A stretch of 64,000 nt of DNA from JANLTX01 sp049840835 (GTDB taxonomy: Bacteria > Armatimonadota > Armatimonadia > Armatimonadales > Armatimonadaceae), in assembly GCA_049840835.1 (NCBI GenBank), contig JASGJG010000024.1, positions 146,132 to 210,131 of the forward strand. The letters run 5' to 3'. The translations under genes and the position numbers were made by a program. The first letter of the stretch is position 1. Every line of letters begins with the position of its first letter. The notes under the pieces were generated by a model that was not told the DNA's origin, did no database searches, and worked only from the letters and a program-made list of their open reading frames with translations. Shown piece after piece: positions 35,850 through 43,472 of this stretch.

Positions 35850-36512
35850 TTACCCGGCTCTCCGACATAGTGCGGCCAGTACCACAGGTACATCCCGCCC
35901 CGCCAGTTGTGGCTCACTTATACGCTCCAGAGCCAGCCCAGCCTCTGAGAGCGCATTCAGATACGTGGAAAGAGTTCGGTGGTGTGCTCCAACCTGTCCA
36001 CGGACTCCACTAGGGTTATCAGAGCGCCAGAAACCTTCTTCGAAATAGCCTTGTGTAGGCGGTATCTGAAAGCAGGGGTGAGTAATGGTAAAGGCAAGCC
36101 AGCCACCAGGGCGTAGAATCCGCCGAACCGCTCGCAGTGTCGCCACTAGATCGGGAATATCCATCAGAGCCATGTTGCAGAGCACACCATCAAAGCTGGT
36201 ATCCGCAATCGATACAAGGCTCTGCGCATCCTCGTGAATATAGGTAATGCCGCGGGGGCTTGCTGCCTCTTCCGCCTGTGCAATGTCAAGCAATCTTTGC
36301 GAGAGGTCAACGCAAACGACGCTGGCCCCCTGCGCCGCTATCTGCCGTGCCATAATCCCCTGCCCACACGCGAGATCGCAAATCTCTTTGCCTTCGATTC
36401 CCCCGATAGACCGGAAGAGTTCGGAGGCGATAAGGTCGTCGGCGGAGACTAAAACTCCTTTACGAACACTCTTGTCGTACCAATCGGCAATGGCATCGTA
36501 GGCAGCAGTCAT
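35850..36512 (-). CDS. Class I SAM-dependent methyltransferase
   Basis: 220 residues. Motif I is ICDLACGQGIMARQIAAQG (glycine-rich SAM loop), acidic VVCVDLSQRLLDIA follows, motif post-I FDGVLCNMALMDIPD and the IL RPGGWLAFTITHP strand-turn complete the Rossmann methyltransferase. The N-terminus YDAIADWYDKS is common in ubiquinone/menaquinone-type and small-molecule methyltransferases. The substrate is not predictable. It precedes the histidine phosphatase gene by 21 bases on the same strand, so probably cotranscribed. Confidence 0.85.
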   Translation of the reverse strand: MTAAYDAIADWYDKSVRKGVLVSADDLIASELFRSIGGIEGKEICDLACGQGIMARQIAAQGASVVCVDLSQRLLDIAQAEEAASPRGITYIHEDAQSLVSIADTSFDGVLCNMALMDIPDLVATLRAVRRILRPGGWLAFTITHPCFQIPPTQGYFEEGFWRSDNPSGVRGQVGAHHRTLSTYLNALSEAGLALERISEPQLAGRDVPVVLAALCRRAG

Positions 36513-36526
36513 TTCTTATTTTCGTT

Positions 36527-37027
36527 CTAATCGCTACTGAAGCTCGTTGAAGACGATGAGGAAGAATCGAAGCTAGAGCTGGAACTGAAAGAGTCTGAGA
36601 CAACGGAGCTGAAAGAATCCGAGCTAGAACTAGAAGAGCTGGGTTCCGAAAACGATACCCCAGCAGCATCCACAAAACTCTGTAGTGGAGACTCGCTAGA
36701 ACTGGAGGCAGTGCTGACGCTTGCTGTATCTGCTCCGTGACTCGCGCCATGGTTTGAATGCCCGTGCCCAGTAGTCTCATGAGCATAGTGAGTGGTATGG
36801 GTCATATGTGCATCACTACCATGTTCCTGCGTGTGATGATGGTGATGCGACGTTCCTGTGCCATACGAGCCACCGCCACCAGAGCCTACTCGTGTTCGCC
36901 CGCCGCGCCTCGTTTTTGCTCCAACTCCCAGATTACGACGCAATACCACCACTGTGCCTATAAAAATGGCTATGGGTACTAGAGTCAGTGCCAACGCCAA
37001 AAATAAAATCTCAATTCCCCCACTCAT
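36527..37027 (-). CDS. Membrane protein with His-rich and Ser-rich tail
   Basis: 166 residues. One N-terminal membrane helix (IEILFLALALTLVPIAIFIG), a basic Gly-rich linker, then a histidine-rich stretch (SHHHHHTQEHGSDAHMTHTT and HGHSNHGASHG) and a serine tail of more than 40 residues ending TSFSSD. Histidine clusters of this kind usually bind Zn, Ni or Cu; serine-rich tails are flexible or modified. GGAGGAGG precedes the ATG. It lies 14 bases upstream of the methyltransferase and 27 bases downstream of another small membrane protein gene, forming a short operon. No family recognised. Confidence 0.7.
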   Translation of the reverse strand: MSGGIEILFLALALTLVPIAIFIGTVVVLRRNLGVGAKTRRGGRTRVGSGGGGSYGTGTSHHHHHTQEHGSDAHMTHTTHYAHETTGHGHSNHGASHGADTASVSTASSSSESPLQSFVDAAGVSFSEPSSSSSSSDSFSSVVSDSFSSSSSFDSSSSSSTSFSSD

Positions 37028-37054
37028 TGCAGCCTCCTCCTATATGAATGCCTT

Positions 37055-37318
37055 TCAGGAAAGTCTTTCCACTGTTGCTCCCCGGGATAGAGCAGCCAAG
37101 ATATGGTCTGCCTGCAGCGGAGAGCTTGAAGCTACTATGACAACAAACCCCACAAAGAGCAAACCTATCGCTCCTAACATCAGGTAGCCTCCCAGTAGTC
37201 CAAGTGCCACAGCGACCAGGACAATAAAAACGCCCCACCCATTTTTAGGGGCGAGGCGTTTTGGAGCTAGCTCAGTACCGAGTTTCTTCAGCGGATCTTT
37301 GTAAAGCTGGGATTTCAT
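37055..37318 (-). CDS. Small membrane protein, two TM helices
   Basis: 87 residues with a basic N-terminus (KDPLKKLGTELAPKRLAPKN) and a hydrophobic pair (GVFIVLVAVALGLLGGYLML and GAIGLLFVGFVVIVA), then a short polar end. A strong AAGGAGGAG stands 7 bases before the ATG at 37318, supporting translation. It is followed by the His/Ser-rich membrane protein gene, suggesting joint function. No family recognised. Confidence 0.65.
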   Translation of the reverse strand: MKSQLYKDPLKKLGTELAPKRLAPKNGWGVFIVLVAVALGLLGGYLMLGAIGLLFVGFVVIVASSSPLQADHILAALSRGATVERLS

Positions 37319-37387
37319 GTATTCTCCTCCTTACTCGCTTATCCGACCCGCCAGAAAAATTTCGGTTATTAAGTTTTGTTTAAGTCT

Positions 37388-38392
37388 TTATTTTCTTTCG
37401 TCGTACCACTTCTTGGTGAAGCTGGTGTAGCTCTCGCTGTTCTTTATCTTGCGCCACCAGGCTTCGTTGTCTACGTACCACTTTACGGTCTGCTCTAAGA
37501 GCGGCTCGAAGTTCCTATCCGGAGTGAAGCCAAGAGCTTCCATTTTTTCCGTATTCAGGCTATAGCGGCGGTCGTGGCCCGGTCGGTCGGTTACATACTT
37601 AATCAGACTCTCCGGTTTCCCTAGCGCCGCCAGTATCCCCTTAACAACATCGATATTGTGGCGCTCGCTGCCACCGCCCACGTTGTAGACTTCGCCTGCC
37701 TTGCCCTGGTGTAGCGCGATATCAATCCCCTTGCAGTGATCCAGCACCCACATCCAATCTCGGACTTGCTTACCGTCGCCATAGACCGGCAGGGGCTTGT
37801 CTTCCATGGCATTGGTAATCATCAAGGGAATCAGCTTTTCGGGGTAGTGATACGGTCCAAAGGTATTGGATCCACGCGTCACAATGGTGTCTAGCCCGAA
37901 CGTGACGTTGTAGGCACGTACTAGAAGCTCTCCGCCTGCCTTGGCCGCCGAGTAAGGCTGGTTCGGCTCCAGTGGGTCGCCTTCTTTAAACTCACCATCC
38001 GTGCTGCCGTAGACCTCATCGGTGCTGACCTGGTGGAAGCGGGCATGCTTGTACTTTCTGGCGGCTTCCAGTAGTACGCCCACCCCATTGAAGTTAGTAA
38101 TTTGTGCGGTCTCCGGGTCTAAAATCGCCCGGTCGTTGTGGCTCTCCGCTGCGAAGTTAATGATGCAGTCTACGTTCTGAGCAAGGTTGTTAACAATAGT
38201 AGCATCTTCAATGCGGCCCTGGAAAAAGGCAAATCGAGGATTGTCCCAGAGATCGTGAAAGTTATCCTTGTTACCCGCGTAGGTCAGGGCATCCAGCACC
38301 CAGACGGTGTAGTCAGGGTACTTCTGTAGAAAGTAGCGAACAAAGTTGGAGCCGATGAACCCGGCGCCACCGGTAACCAGAAAGCGTTTCAT
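37388..38392 (-). CDS. rfbB: dTDP-glucose 4,6-dehydratase
   Basis: 334 residues, typical RfbB/RmlB. NAD-binding VTGGAGFIGSNFVRYFLQ, catalytic Thr/Asp/Glu in STDEVYG, YSAAKAGGE with the YxxxK pair, and TRGSNTFGPYHYPEKLIP are all diagnostic. It makes dTDP-4-keto-6-deoxyglucose, precursor of rhamnose and other deoxysugars for surface polysaccharides. rfbA, rfbC and rfbD are not in the window. It is divergent from the GH13 gene; the 94-base gap holds the promoters. It links to the exopolysaccharide genes at 22-27 kb functionally rather than by position. Confidence 0.94.
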   Translation of the reverse strand: MKRFLVTGGAGFIGSNFVRYFLQKYPDYTVWVLDALTYAGNKDNFHDLWDNPRFAFFQGRIEDATIVNNLAQNVDCIINFAAESHNDRAILDPETAQITNFNGVGVLLEAARKYKHARFHQVSTDEVYGSTDGEFKEGDPLEPNQPYSAAKAGGELLVRAYNVTFGLDTIVTRGSNTFGPYHYPEKLIPLMITNAMEDKPLPVYGDGKQVRDWMWVLDHCKGIDIALHQGKAGEVYNVGGGSERHNIDVVKGILAALGKPESLIKYVTDRPGHDRRYSLNTEKMEALGFTPDRNFEPLLEQTVKWYVDNEAWWRKIKNSESYTSFTKKWYDERK

Positions 38393-38486
38393 TTCGCCTT
38401 CATTATTGGCGCGCCAGCGATAAAACGCAATTCCAACGGAACCAGGGCAACGGCTCTTTCATTTAGACCTCAGGAGAGAATAGGAA

Positions 38487-40283
38487 ATGATGGGTCCGTC
38501 TTTTTTGAAAAGAGGGGTTGGTTTTCGTGTCTGGGCGCCGAATGCAACAGCGGTCTCGGTGATAGGTGACTTCAATAATTGGCAATCCAATAAGAACCCT
38601 ATGGCTTCCGAGGAAAATGGGAACTGGTATGTAGAGGTTCCTAGCGCGAAACCAGGTCAGGGCTATAAATATCTGCTGCAGACCCCATGGGGGGAAAGAT
38701 ACCGAATCGACCCCTATGTGCGTGAGGTAGATAGCTCCACGGGAAACGGAGTCATTCATGATCCCAAGTTCGAGTGGGAAGACGATGACTTTACTCCGCC
38801 TTCGCATAACCAGCTGGTTATCTACGAAATGCATATCGGCACGTTTTTCAAGCGCGGTCAGAAAGAGAACCAGCCTTCTAACTTCGACACCGGGCTCAAG
38901 AAACTTGGGTATCTCCATTCCCTGGGTATCACTGCTGTGGAGATTATGCCGATTGCAGAGTTTTCCGGTGATTTTTCCTGGGGCTATAACCCGGCGTATA
39001 TCTTTGCTGTTGAGTCTGCCTATGGCGGTCCGCAGGCCTTTAAGAACTTTGTGAACGAGGCGCACAAAAAGGGAATCGCGGTGATTCTCGACGTGGTGTA
39101 CAACCACTTCGGTCCCTCGGACATGGACCTATGGCAGTTCGATGGCTGGCAAGAGAACGAGCAAGGCGGCATCTACTTCTACAACGATGACCGCTCCGAG
39201 ACTCCCTGGGGACACACACGCCCGGACTATGGCCGGCCAGAGGTGCGCAGTTTCCTGCTGGACAATGTGGCCATGTGGCTCGATGAATATCATGTAGATG
39301 GTCTCCGACTCGATGGTGCGGTCTACATACGCCGGGTAGATGGTCCGGGTAATCACGAGTTGCCGGAGGGCTGGAGTCTTCTACAGAATATTAACCAGAA
39401 GGTGCAAGCGGAATACCCCGGCAAGATAACGATTGCCGAGGACCTTCAGGACAGCGAGTGGCTGACCAAGCCGACATCGGAAAATGGAGCAGGTTTTCAT
39501 GCCCAGTGGGATGCCGCGTTTGTACACCCGGTTCGGGCAAACGTGACTGAGGCGCAAGATGAGTTTCGCTCCATGCAAACCATAGCTGCCTCTATAGAGC
39601 ATCAGTTCAACGACGACGTTTTCCAGCGGGTTATCTACAGCGAATCACACGATGAAGTCGCCAATGGAAGCACTCGCGTACCGGCTGAGGTCCAACCCGA
39701 TGACCCGCAGGGCTGGTTTGCCCAGAAGCGCTCTATTCTGGCCGCGGCCCTGGTCTTCACAGCCCCAGGTATTCCTATGATCTTCCAGGGGCAGGAGTTT
39801 CTGGAGCAAGACTGGTTTCAGGACACCGCCCCACTGGATTGGGATCAGACTCAGGAGTTCGCGGGTATCACCCGCCTTTACCACGACCTGATTACGCTGC
39901 GATTGAACGCTCCCCAAAACCGACGGAGGCGCAGTGCGGGACTCTGTGGGCAGGGAGTGCGTGTTACGCAGTGCAATGAAGACGCCAAGATGCTCGTTTT
40001 CCATCGCTGTATGAATGGCGGACCGGGCGACGATGTCATCGTTGTTGCAAATTTCAGTAATGCCACGCAGGAGGACTACACTATCGGCTTTCCGCGAGAG
40101 GGCACCTGGACGCTTCGCTTCAATAGCGATGCAAAAATCTACAGCGAGCTCTTTGGAGACTTTCCCAGCGGAGACGTGACTACGACTCCCACGGAAAACG
40201 AGAGTGGTCAGGATGGTTTCGGGTACCAGGGCAATCTTTCCATTGCCCCCTATAGTGTGCTGATTTACTCTCAGGAAGAGTAA
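38487..40283 (+). CDS. GH13 alpha-glucan branching-type enzyme with CBM48 domain
   Basis: 598 residues. The N-terminal CBM48 (GVGFRVWAPNATAVSVIGDF) is followed by the GH13 barrel: VIYEMHIGTFF, DVVYNHFGPSD, nucleophile Asp in DGLRLDGAVYIRRV, acid/base Glu in KITIAEDLQDSEW, and YSESHDEVANG for the transition-state His-Asp pair. The C-terminal beta domain ends at 40283. It resembles GlgB branching enzymes, though trehalohydrolase-like activity cannot be excluded. AGGAG precedes the paired ATGs at 38487 and 38490. Likely role: glycogen or alpha-glucan metabolism. Confidence 0.85.
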   Translation: MMGPSFLKRGVGFRVWAPNATAVSVIGDFNNWQSNKNPMASEENGNWYVEVPSAKPGQGYKYLLQTPWGERYRIDPYVREVDSSTGNGVIHDPKFEWEDDDFTPPSHNQLVIYEMHIGTFFKRGQKENQPSNFDTGLKKLGYLHSLGITAVEIMPIAEFSGDFSWGYNPAYIFAVESAYGGPQAFKNFVNEAHKKGIAVILDVVYNHFGPSDMDLWQFDGWQENEQGGIYFYNDDRSETPWGHTRPDYGRPEVRSFLLDNVAMWLDEYHVDGLRLDGAVYIRRVDGPGNHELPEGWSLLQNINQKVQAEYPGKITIAEDLQDSEWLTKPTSENGAGFHAQWDAAFVHPVRANVTEAQDEFRSMQTIAASIEHQFNDDVFQRVIYSESHDEVANGSTRVPAEVQPDDPQGWFAQKRSILAAALVFTAPGIPMIFQGQEFLEQDWFQDTAPLDWDQTQEFAGITRLYHDLITLRLNAPQNRRRRSAGLCGQGVRVTQCNEDAKMLVFHRCMNGGPGDDVIVVANFSNATQEDYTIGFPREGTWTLRFNSDAKIYSELFGDFPSGDVTTTPTENESGQDGFGYQGNLSIAPYSVLIYSQEE

Positions 40284-40317
40284 CTACCCGGCCCAGCCAT
40301 GGTTTATACTGATTGGT

Positions 40318-41100
40318 ATGCAACTCACTGCTGAGCAAGTGCTCTCTTTTCATCTCAACGGATTTCTCTCGCTGCCGACACCGATTACCACAGATACGGA
40401 GCTAGAGACCATGCGCGCCGCCTACGACCGTATCTTTGAAGAGAAGGCGGGGCGAGCAGAGGGGAATCAGTTTGATCTGGGTGGCTCGGACGAAGAGGGC
40501 CAAGAGGAGTCTCTGCCGCAGATTCTGAACCCGGCCAAGTACGCACCAGAGCTGCGCGACGGGTTCTTTCTGGAAAACGCAAATTCCATCGTTCGCCAGC
40601 TACTGGGGCCGAGCGTGTCTGCGGGTGTTGCACACGCTATCTACAAACCAGCAGGCAAGGGCGCACCGACTCCCTGGCATCAGGATGAATCCTATTGGGA
40701 TCCTGCCTGGCAGTATCAGAATGTCTCTATCTGGATGCCACTTCAAGAAGCGACTCTAGAAAACGGCTGCCTATGGTTCATGCCCGGCAGCCATGAGTGG
40801 CCGATTCTGGAGCACCGAAGTATAGGGGGCGATGTACGGGTACACGGTTTGGAGATCTGTGACCTCTCGGTCATCAAAGATCCGGTAGCGTGCCCTCTGC
40901 CTGCCGGGGGCATTACGATTCATAGAAATCGCACCGCGCACTATGCGGGTGCCAACGAGAGCGATGTTCCTCGCCGCGCTTTGATTCTCGGCGCGGGCCT
41001 GCCGAACCATCCCTATCCTGGCCCGGCTCGCAGCTTCCCCTGGAATGAGGCCAAGCAGACTCCGCGTGAGGCTCGTGCCCGTGAGGCCGCAAAAAAATAA
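40318..41100 (+). CDS. Phytanoyl-CoA dioxygenase (PhyH) family protein
   Basis: 260 residues. FHLNGFLSLPTPITTDTELE is the usual PhyH start; WHQDESYWDP near residue 120 carries HxD iron ligands; HRNRTAHYAGANESDVPRRA supplies the distal His and 2-oxoglutarate Arg. MPGSHEWPILEH is another conserved segment. It begins 34 bases after the GH13 gene on the same strand. It is only distantly similar to the PhyH protein at 1057-1878. Substrate unknown. Confidence 0.85.
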   Translation: MQLTAEQVLSFHLNGFLSLPTPITTDTELETMRAAYDRIFEEKAGRAEGNQFDLGGSDEEGQEESLPQILNPAKYAPELRDGFFLENANSIVRQLLGPSVSAGVAHAIYKPAGKGAPTPWHQDESYWDPAWQYQNVSIWMPLQEATLENGCLWFMPGSHEWPILEHRSIGGDVRVHGLEICDLSVIKDPVACPLPAGGITIHRNRTAHYAGANESDVPRRALILGAGLPNHPYPGPARSFPWNEAKQTPREARAREAAKK

Positions 41101-41140
41101 TACTCTAGAAACCCCTGTGGCAAAAGCGGATTTCATCCGA

Positions 41141-41169
41141 TACAATTGACTGGAACTGTTTTCCAGTCA
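41141..41169 (+). promoter_or_regulatory. Promoter -10 and probable TetR autoregulatory operator
   Basis: TGACTGGAA (41147-41155) and TTCCAGTCA (41161-41169) form a perfect 9-bp inverted repeat with a 5-bp spacer, 28 bases before the TetR ATG. TACAAT at 41141-41146 is a good -10 element abutting it, with TGGCAA at a suitable distance as a weak -35. A TetR dimer bound here would cover the transcription start, the normal autorepression layout. Confidence 0.6.
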
Positions 41170-41196
41170 GAGTGTTATAAGAAGCGAGTAAACGCT

Positions 41197-41811
41197 ATGG
41201 CGACCAAAGAATCTACAGATTGCGAAACACGACGGACTATCTTAGAGGTAGCCCGCCAGCGCTTCTTGCACTACGGCTATAAGAAAACGACTATCGACGA
41301 GATTGCGGCAGACGCGAATATCGGTAAGGGAACGGTGTACCTCTACTTCAATAGTAAGGAAGACATTCTTCTCACCATCGCTCGGGAGGTGAAGCGAAAC
41401 ATCACCGAGCAGATGCGCTCTATCGCAGGATCGCTGGGCAGCCCGGAAGAGCGGCTGCGCCGAATGCTGCTGGCCTCGATTCTTTCGGTAAATGATGCAG
41501 CACGAGCGGCATCGCATGGTATCGAGCTGGTAGATGAGCTACTGCGCCCTCAGCTAATGAGCTGTGGACAGGCAGAGCGTGAGGCCCAGATGGCCCTGGT
41601 AGAGCGAGTCATCAGTGAGGGGATTGAGCGAGCAGCCTTCGCCGTGGAGAGCACACCGGGTGATGCCACCATTCAGCTCTTTACAGCACTGGTAGCCTTC
41701 TATCCCCCCTACCTGAACCCCTGCCACGGAAGCCCGGCCTGTCGGCATAGCCTGGAGCGCCAGGCGAACGCCATGATCGACTTCTTACTGCGCGGTTTAC
41801 GCCGCCGGTAA
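41197..41811 (+). CDS. TetR/AcrR family transcriptional regulator
   Basis: About 204 residues. The DNA-binding domain is textbook TetR: RRTILEVARQRFLHYGYKKT, TIDEIAADANIGKGTVYLYF, NSKEDILLTIAREV. The C-terminal ligand domain is unremarkable, with several Cys residues in the last third (LNPCHGSPACRH), a possible metal or redox site. ATG 41197 is preferred to the upstream in-frame TTG 41146, which lies inside the operator. The ECF sigma gene follows after 51 bases, so this regulator may control it. Confidence 0.9.
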   Translation: MATKESTDCETRRTILEVARQRFLHYGYKKTTIDEIAADANIGKGTVYLYFNSKEDILLTIAREVKRNITEQMRSIAGSLGSPEERLRRMLLASILSVNDAARAASHGIELVDELLRPQLMSCGQAEREAQMALVERVISEGIERAAFAVESTPGDATIQLFTALVAFYPPYLNPCHGSPACRHSLERQANAMIDFLLRGLRRR

Positions 41812-41862
41812 AAAAATTTGGAACCGATTGACCAGAAAACGCATTTAGTCAGTGTAACAACA

Positions 41863-42456
41863 ATGAACAGAACGACACAGTTTGAAAAGACCATCCTGCC
41901 GCATGAGCCGTCACTCTACGGCCCCGCCATGGCGCTTACACATAGCAGCGCCGAGGCCGAGGATCTGGTCCAGGAAACTCTCGTGCGCGCCTTCGACCGA
42001 TTCGATACGTTCCGCGCCGATGGTTCCCCTCGCGCCTGGTTACATACCATCATGCGGAATCTCTTCTACAATGCCTACCGCAAGAAGAGCCGTGAGCCGC
42101 GCCAGATCTCGCTGGACTCTTTCGATGCCAGCAGCGGTCATGCCGCCGATGCGCTTATGGACGCGTCTGTGCCCCAGCAGAAGGCCGTAACGTCGCCTGA
42201 GCGACTAGTACTGTCTCAGTTAGAAGGTAGCGCGATTCTAAGCGCCGTACAGAGCCTGCCCAGCGATTACCGCGAAGTGGTTGTCCTTGCCGATGTACAG
42301 GGAATGGCCTACCAGGAAATCGCCGACCAGCTGCACATTCCTGTGGGTACGGTCCGCTCGCGCCTTTCGCGAGGCCGTGAGCGAGTGCGGCGCTCCCTGG
42401 CAGCCTGGCGCATTTCGGAAGAGCGACAACCTGTTCGACTTGCTCTAGCTGCCTGA
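41863..42456 (+). CDS. ECF-type RNA polymerase sigma factor
   Basis: About 197 residues. Region 2: THSSAEAEDLVQETLVRAFD and FRADGSPRAWLHTIMRNLFY. Region 4: LPSDYREVVVLADVQGMAYQ and IADQLHIPVGTVRSRLSRGR, the ECF helix-turn-helix. ATG 41863 is preferred over a TTG 15 codons upstream. No anti-sigma gene is adjacent; a TetR gene is upstream and a group-2 sigma gene is downstream (57 bases). Confidence 0.9.
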   Translation: MNRTTQFEKTILPHEPSLYGPAMALTHSSAEAEDLVQETLVRAFDRFDTFRADGSPRAWLHTIMRNLFYNAYRKKSREPRQISLDSFDASSGHAADALMDASVPQQKAVTSPERLVLSQLEGSAILSAVQSLPSDYREVVVLADVQGMAYQEIADQLHIPVGTVRSRLSRGRERVRRSLAAWRISEERQPVRLALAA

Positions 42457-42512
42457 ATTTAATTTGCAGGAACTTTACCCCTAAAAAGAGCATTATCAGT
42501 GTAGGGAATTCT

Positions 42513-43472
42513 ATGGTCATTTCGTCCGGGCTTCAGCTAAATGAGCCGCCGACACGGCGGAGCGAGGGTGAGGAGCTATGGGCCGGAAGTGTCGCCCCAC
42601 TGACAGGTAGCGATGCCTCGTGTGCTCAAGCACGGGATGGAGCGGTAATACCGCCAACCCCAGAAAGCGATGCCCTGACCCAATGGGTCGGGCGTACGCG
42701 TTCATGTAAACTGCTTTCCGCAGAGGAAGAAATAACACTGGCGCGCCGTGTAGCACGCGGCGACAAGCGTGCCAAAGACCAGCTTACCGAAGCGAATCTT
42801 CGGCTGGTAGTCTCTATTGCCCGGCGCTATAGTGTGCCGGGCATTCCTCTGGCAGACCTGATTCAGGAAGGCAACATAGGTCTGATTCGTGCGGTAGAGA
42901 AGTTCGACCCCAGCAGAGGCTTCCGTTTCTCTACCTACGCTACCTGGTGGATTCGCCGTGCGATAGCACGTGCTGTAATCAACCAGGGGCGCACTATCCG
43001 AATCCCGGTGTATATTGCTGACCTTATGCACAAGGTCATCAAAACCAGTGGCCAGCTCCGCCAGCAGCTCGCGCGTGAGCCCAGTGTAGAAGAAATTGCT
43101 AACCACCTGAAAATCTCTCCAGATCGGGTGCAAGAAGTACTTCATGTGGCTGCCGAGCCGCTCTCCCTGGAGACTCCCGTTGGTGAGCGGGATTCCGGTC
43201 AGCTCGCCGACTTTGTGCCCGCCAAAACCGCCTCACCTGCGGAAGACATGGCGGCTAATCTCATTGTGCGGGAGCAACTGGACACAGTGCTGTCACAGCT
43301 AACAGAGCGTGAGCAGGAAGTGCTACGGATGCGCTTCGGGCTAAACGATGGCCCGCCCTGTACTCTGGAAGAAGTCGGCCAATGCCTTCAGGTCACCCGC
43401 GAGCGAGTGCGCCAGATAGAGCTACGCGCGATCAAGAAACTCCGCCGTATCAGTAACGGCGAACCCGCTTAG
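42513..43472 (+). CDS. RNA polymerase sigma factor, sigma-70 group 2 (RpoD-like)
   Basis: 319 residues. Region 1.2 (SDALTQWVGRTRSCKLLSAE), region 2 (LTEANLRLVVSIARRY, GIPLADLIQEGNIGLIRAVE, KFDPSRGFRFSTYATWWIRR), region 3 and region 4 (LTEREQEVLRMRFGL, TLEEVGQCLQVTRERVRQIE) are present, but region 1.1 is replaced by a 60-residue variable start, so it is a non-primary RpoD paralogue. Its stop and that of the convergent LptD-like gene share TTAG. Confidence 0.92.
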   Translation: MVISSGLQLNEPPTRRSEGEELWAGSVAPLTGSDASCAQARDGAVIPPTPESDALTQWVGRTRSCKLLSAEEEITLARRVARGDKRAKDQLTEANLRLVVSIARRYSVPGIPLADLIQEGNIGLIRAVEKFDPSRGFRFSTYATWWIRRAIARAVINQGRTIRIPVYIADLMHKVIKTSGQLRQQLAREPSVEEIANHLKISPDRVQEVLHVAAEPLSLETPVGERDSGQLADFVPAKTASPAEDMAANLIVREQLDTVLSQLTEREQEVLRMRFGLNDGPPCTLEEVGQCLQVTRERVRQIELRAIKKLRRISNGEPA

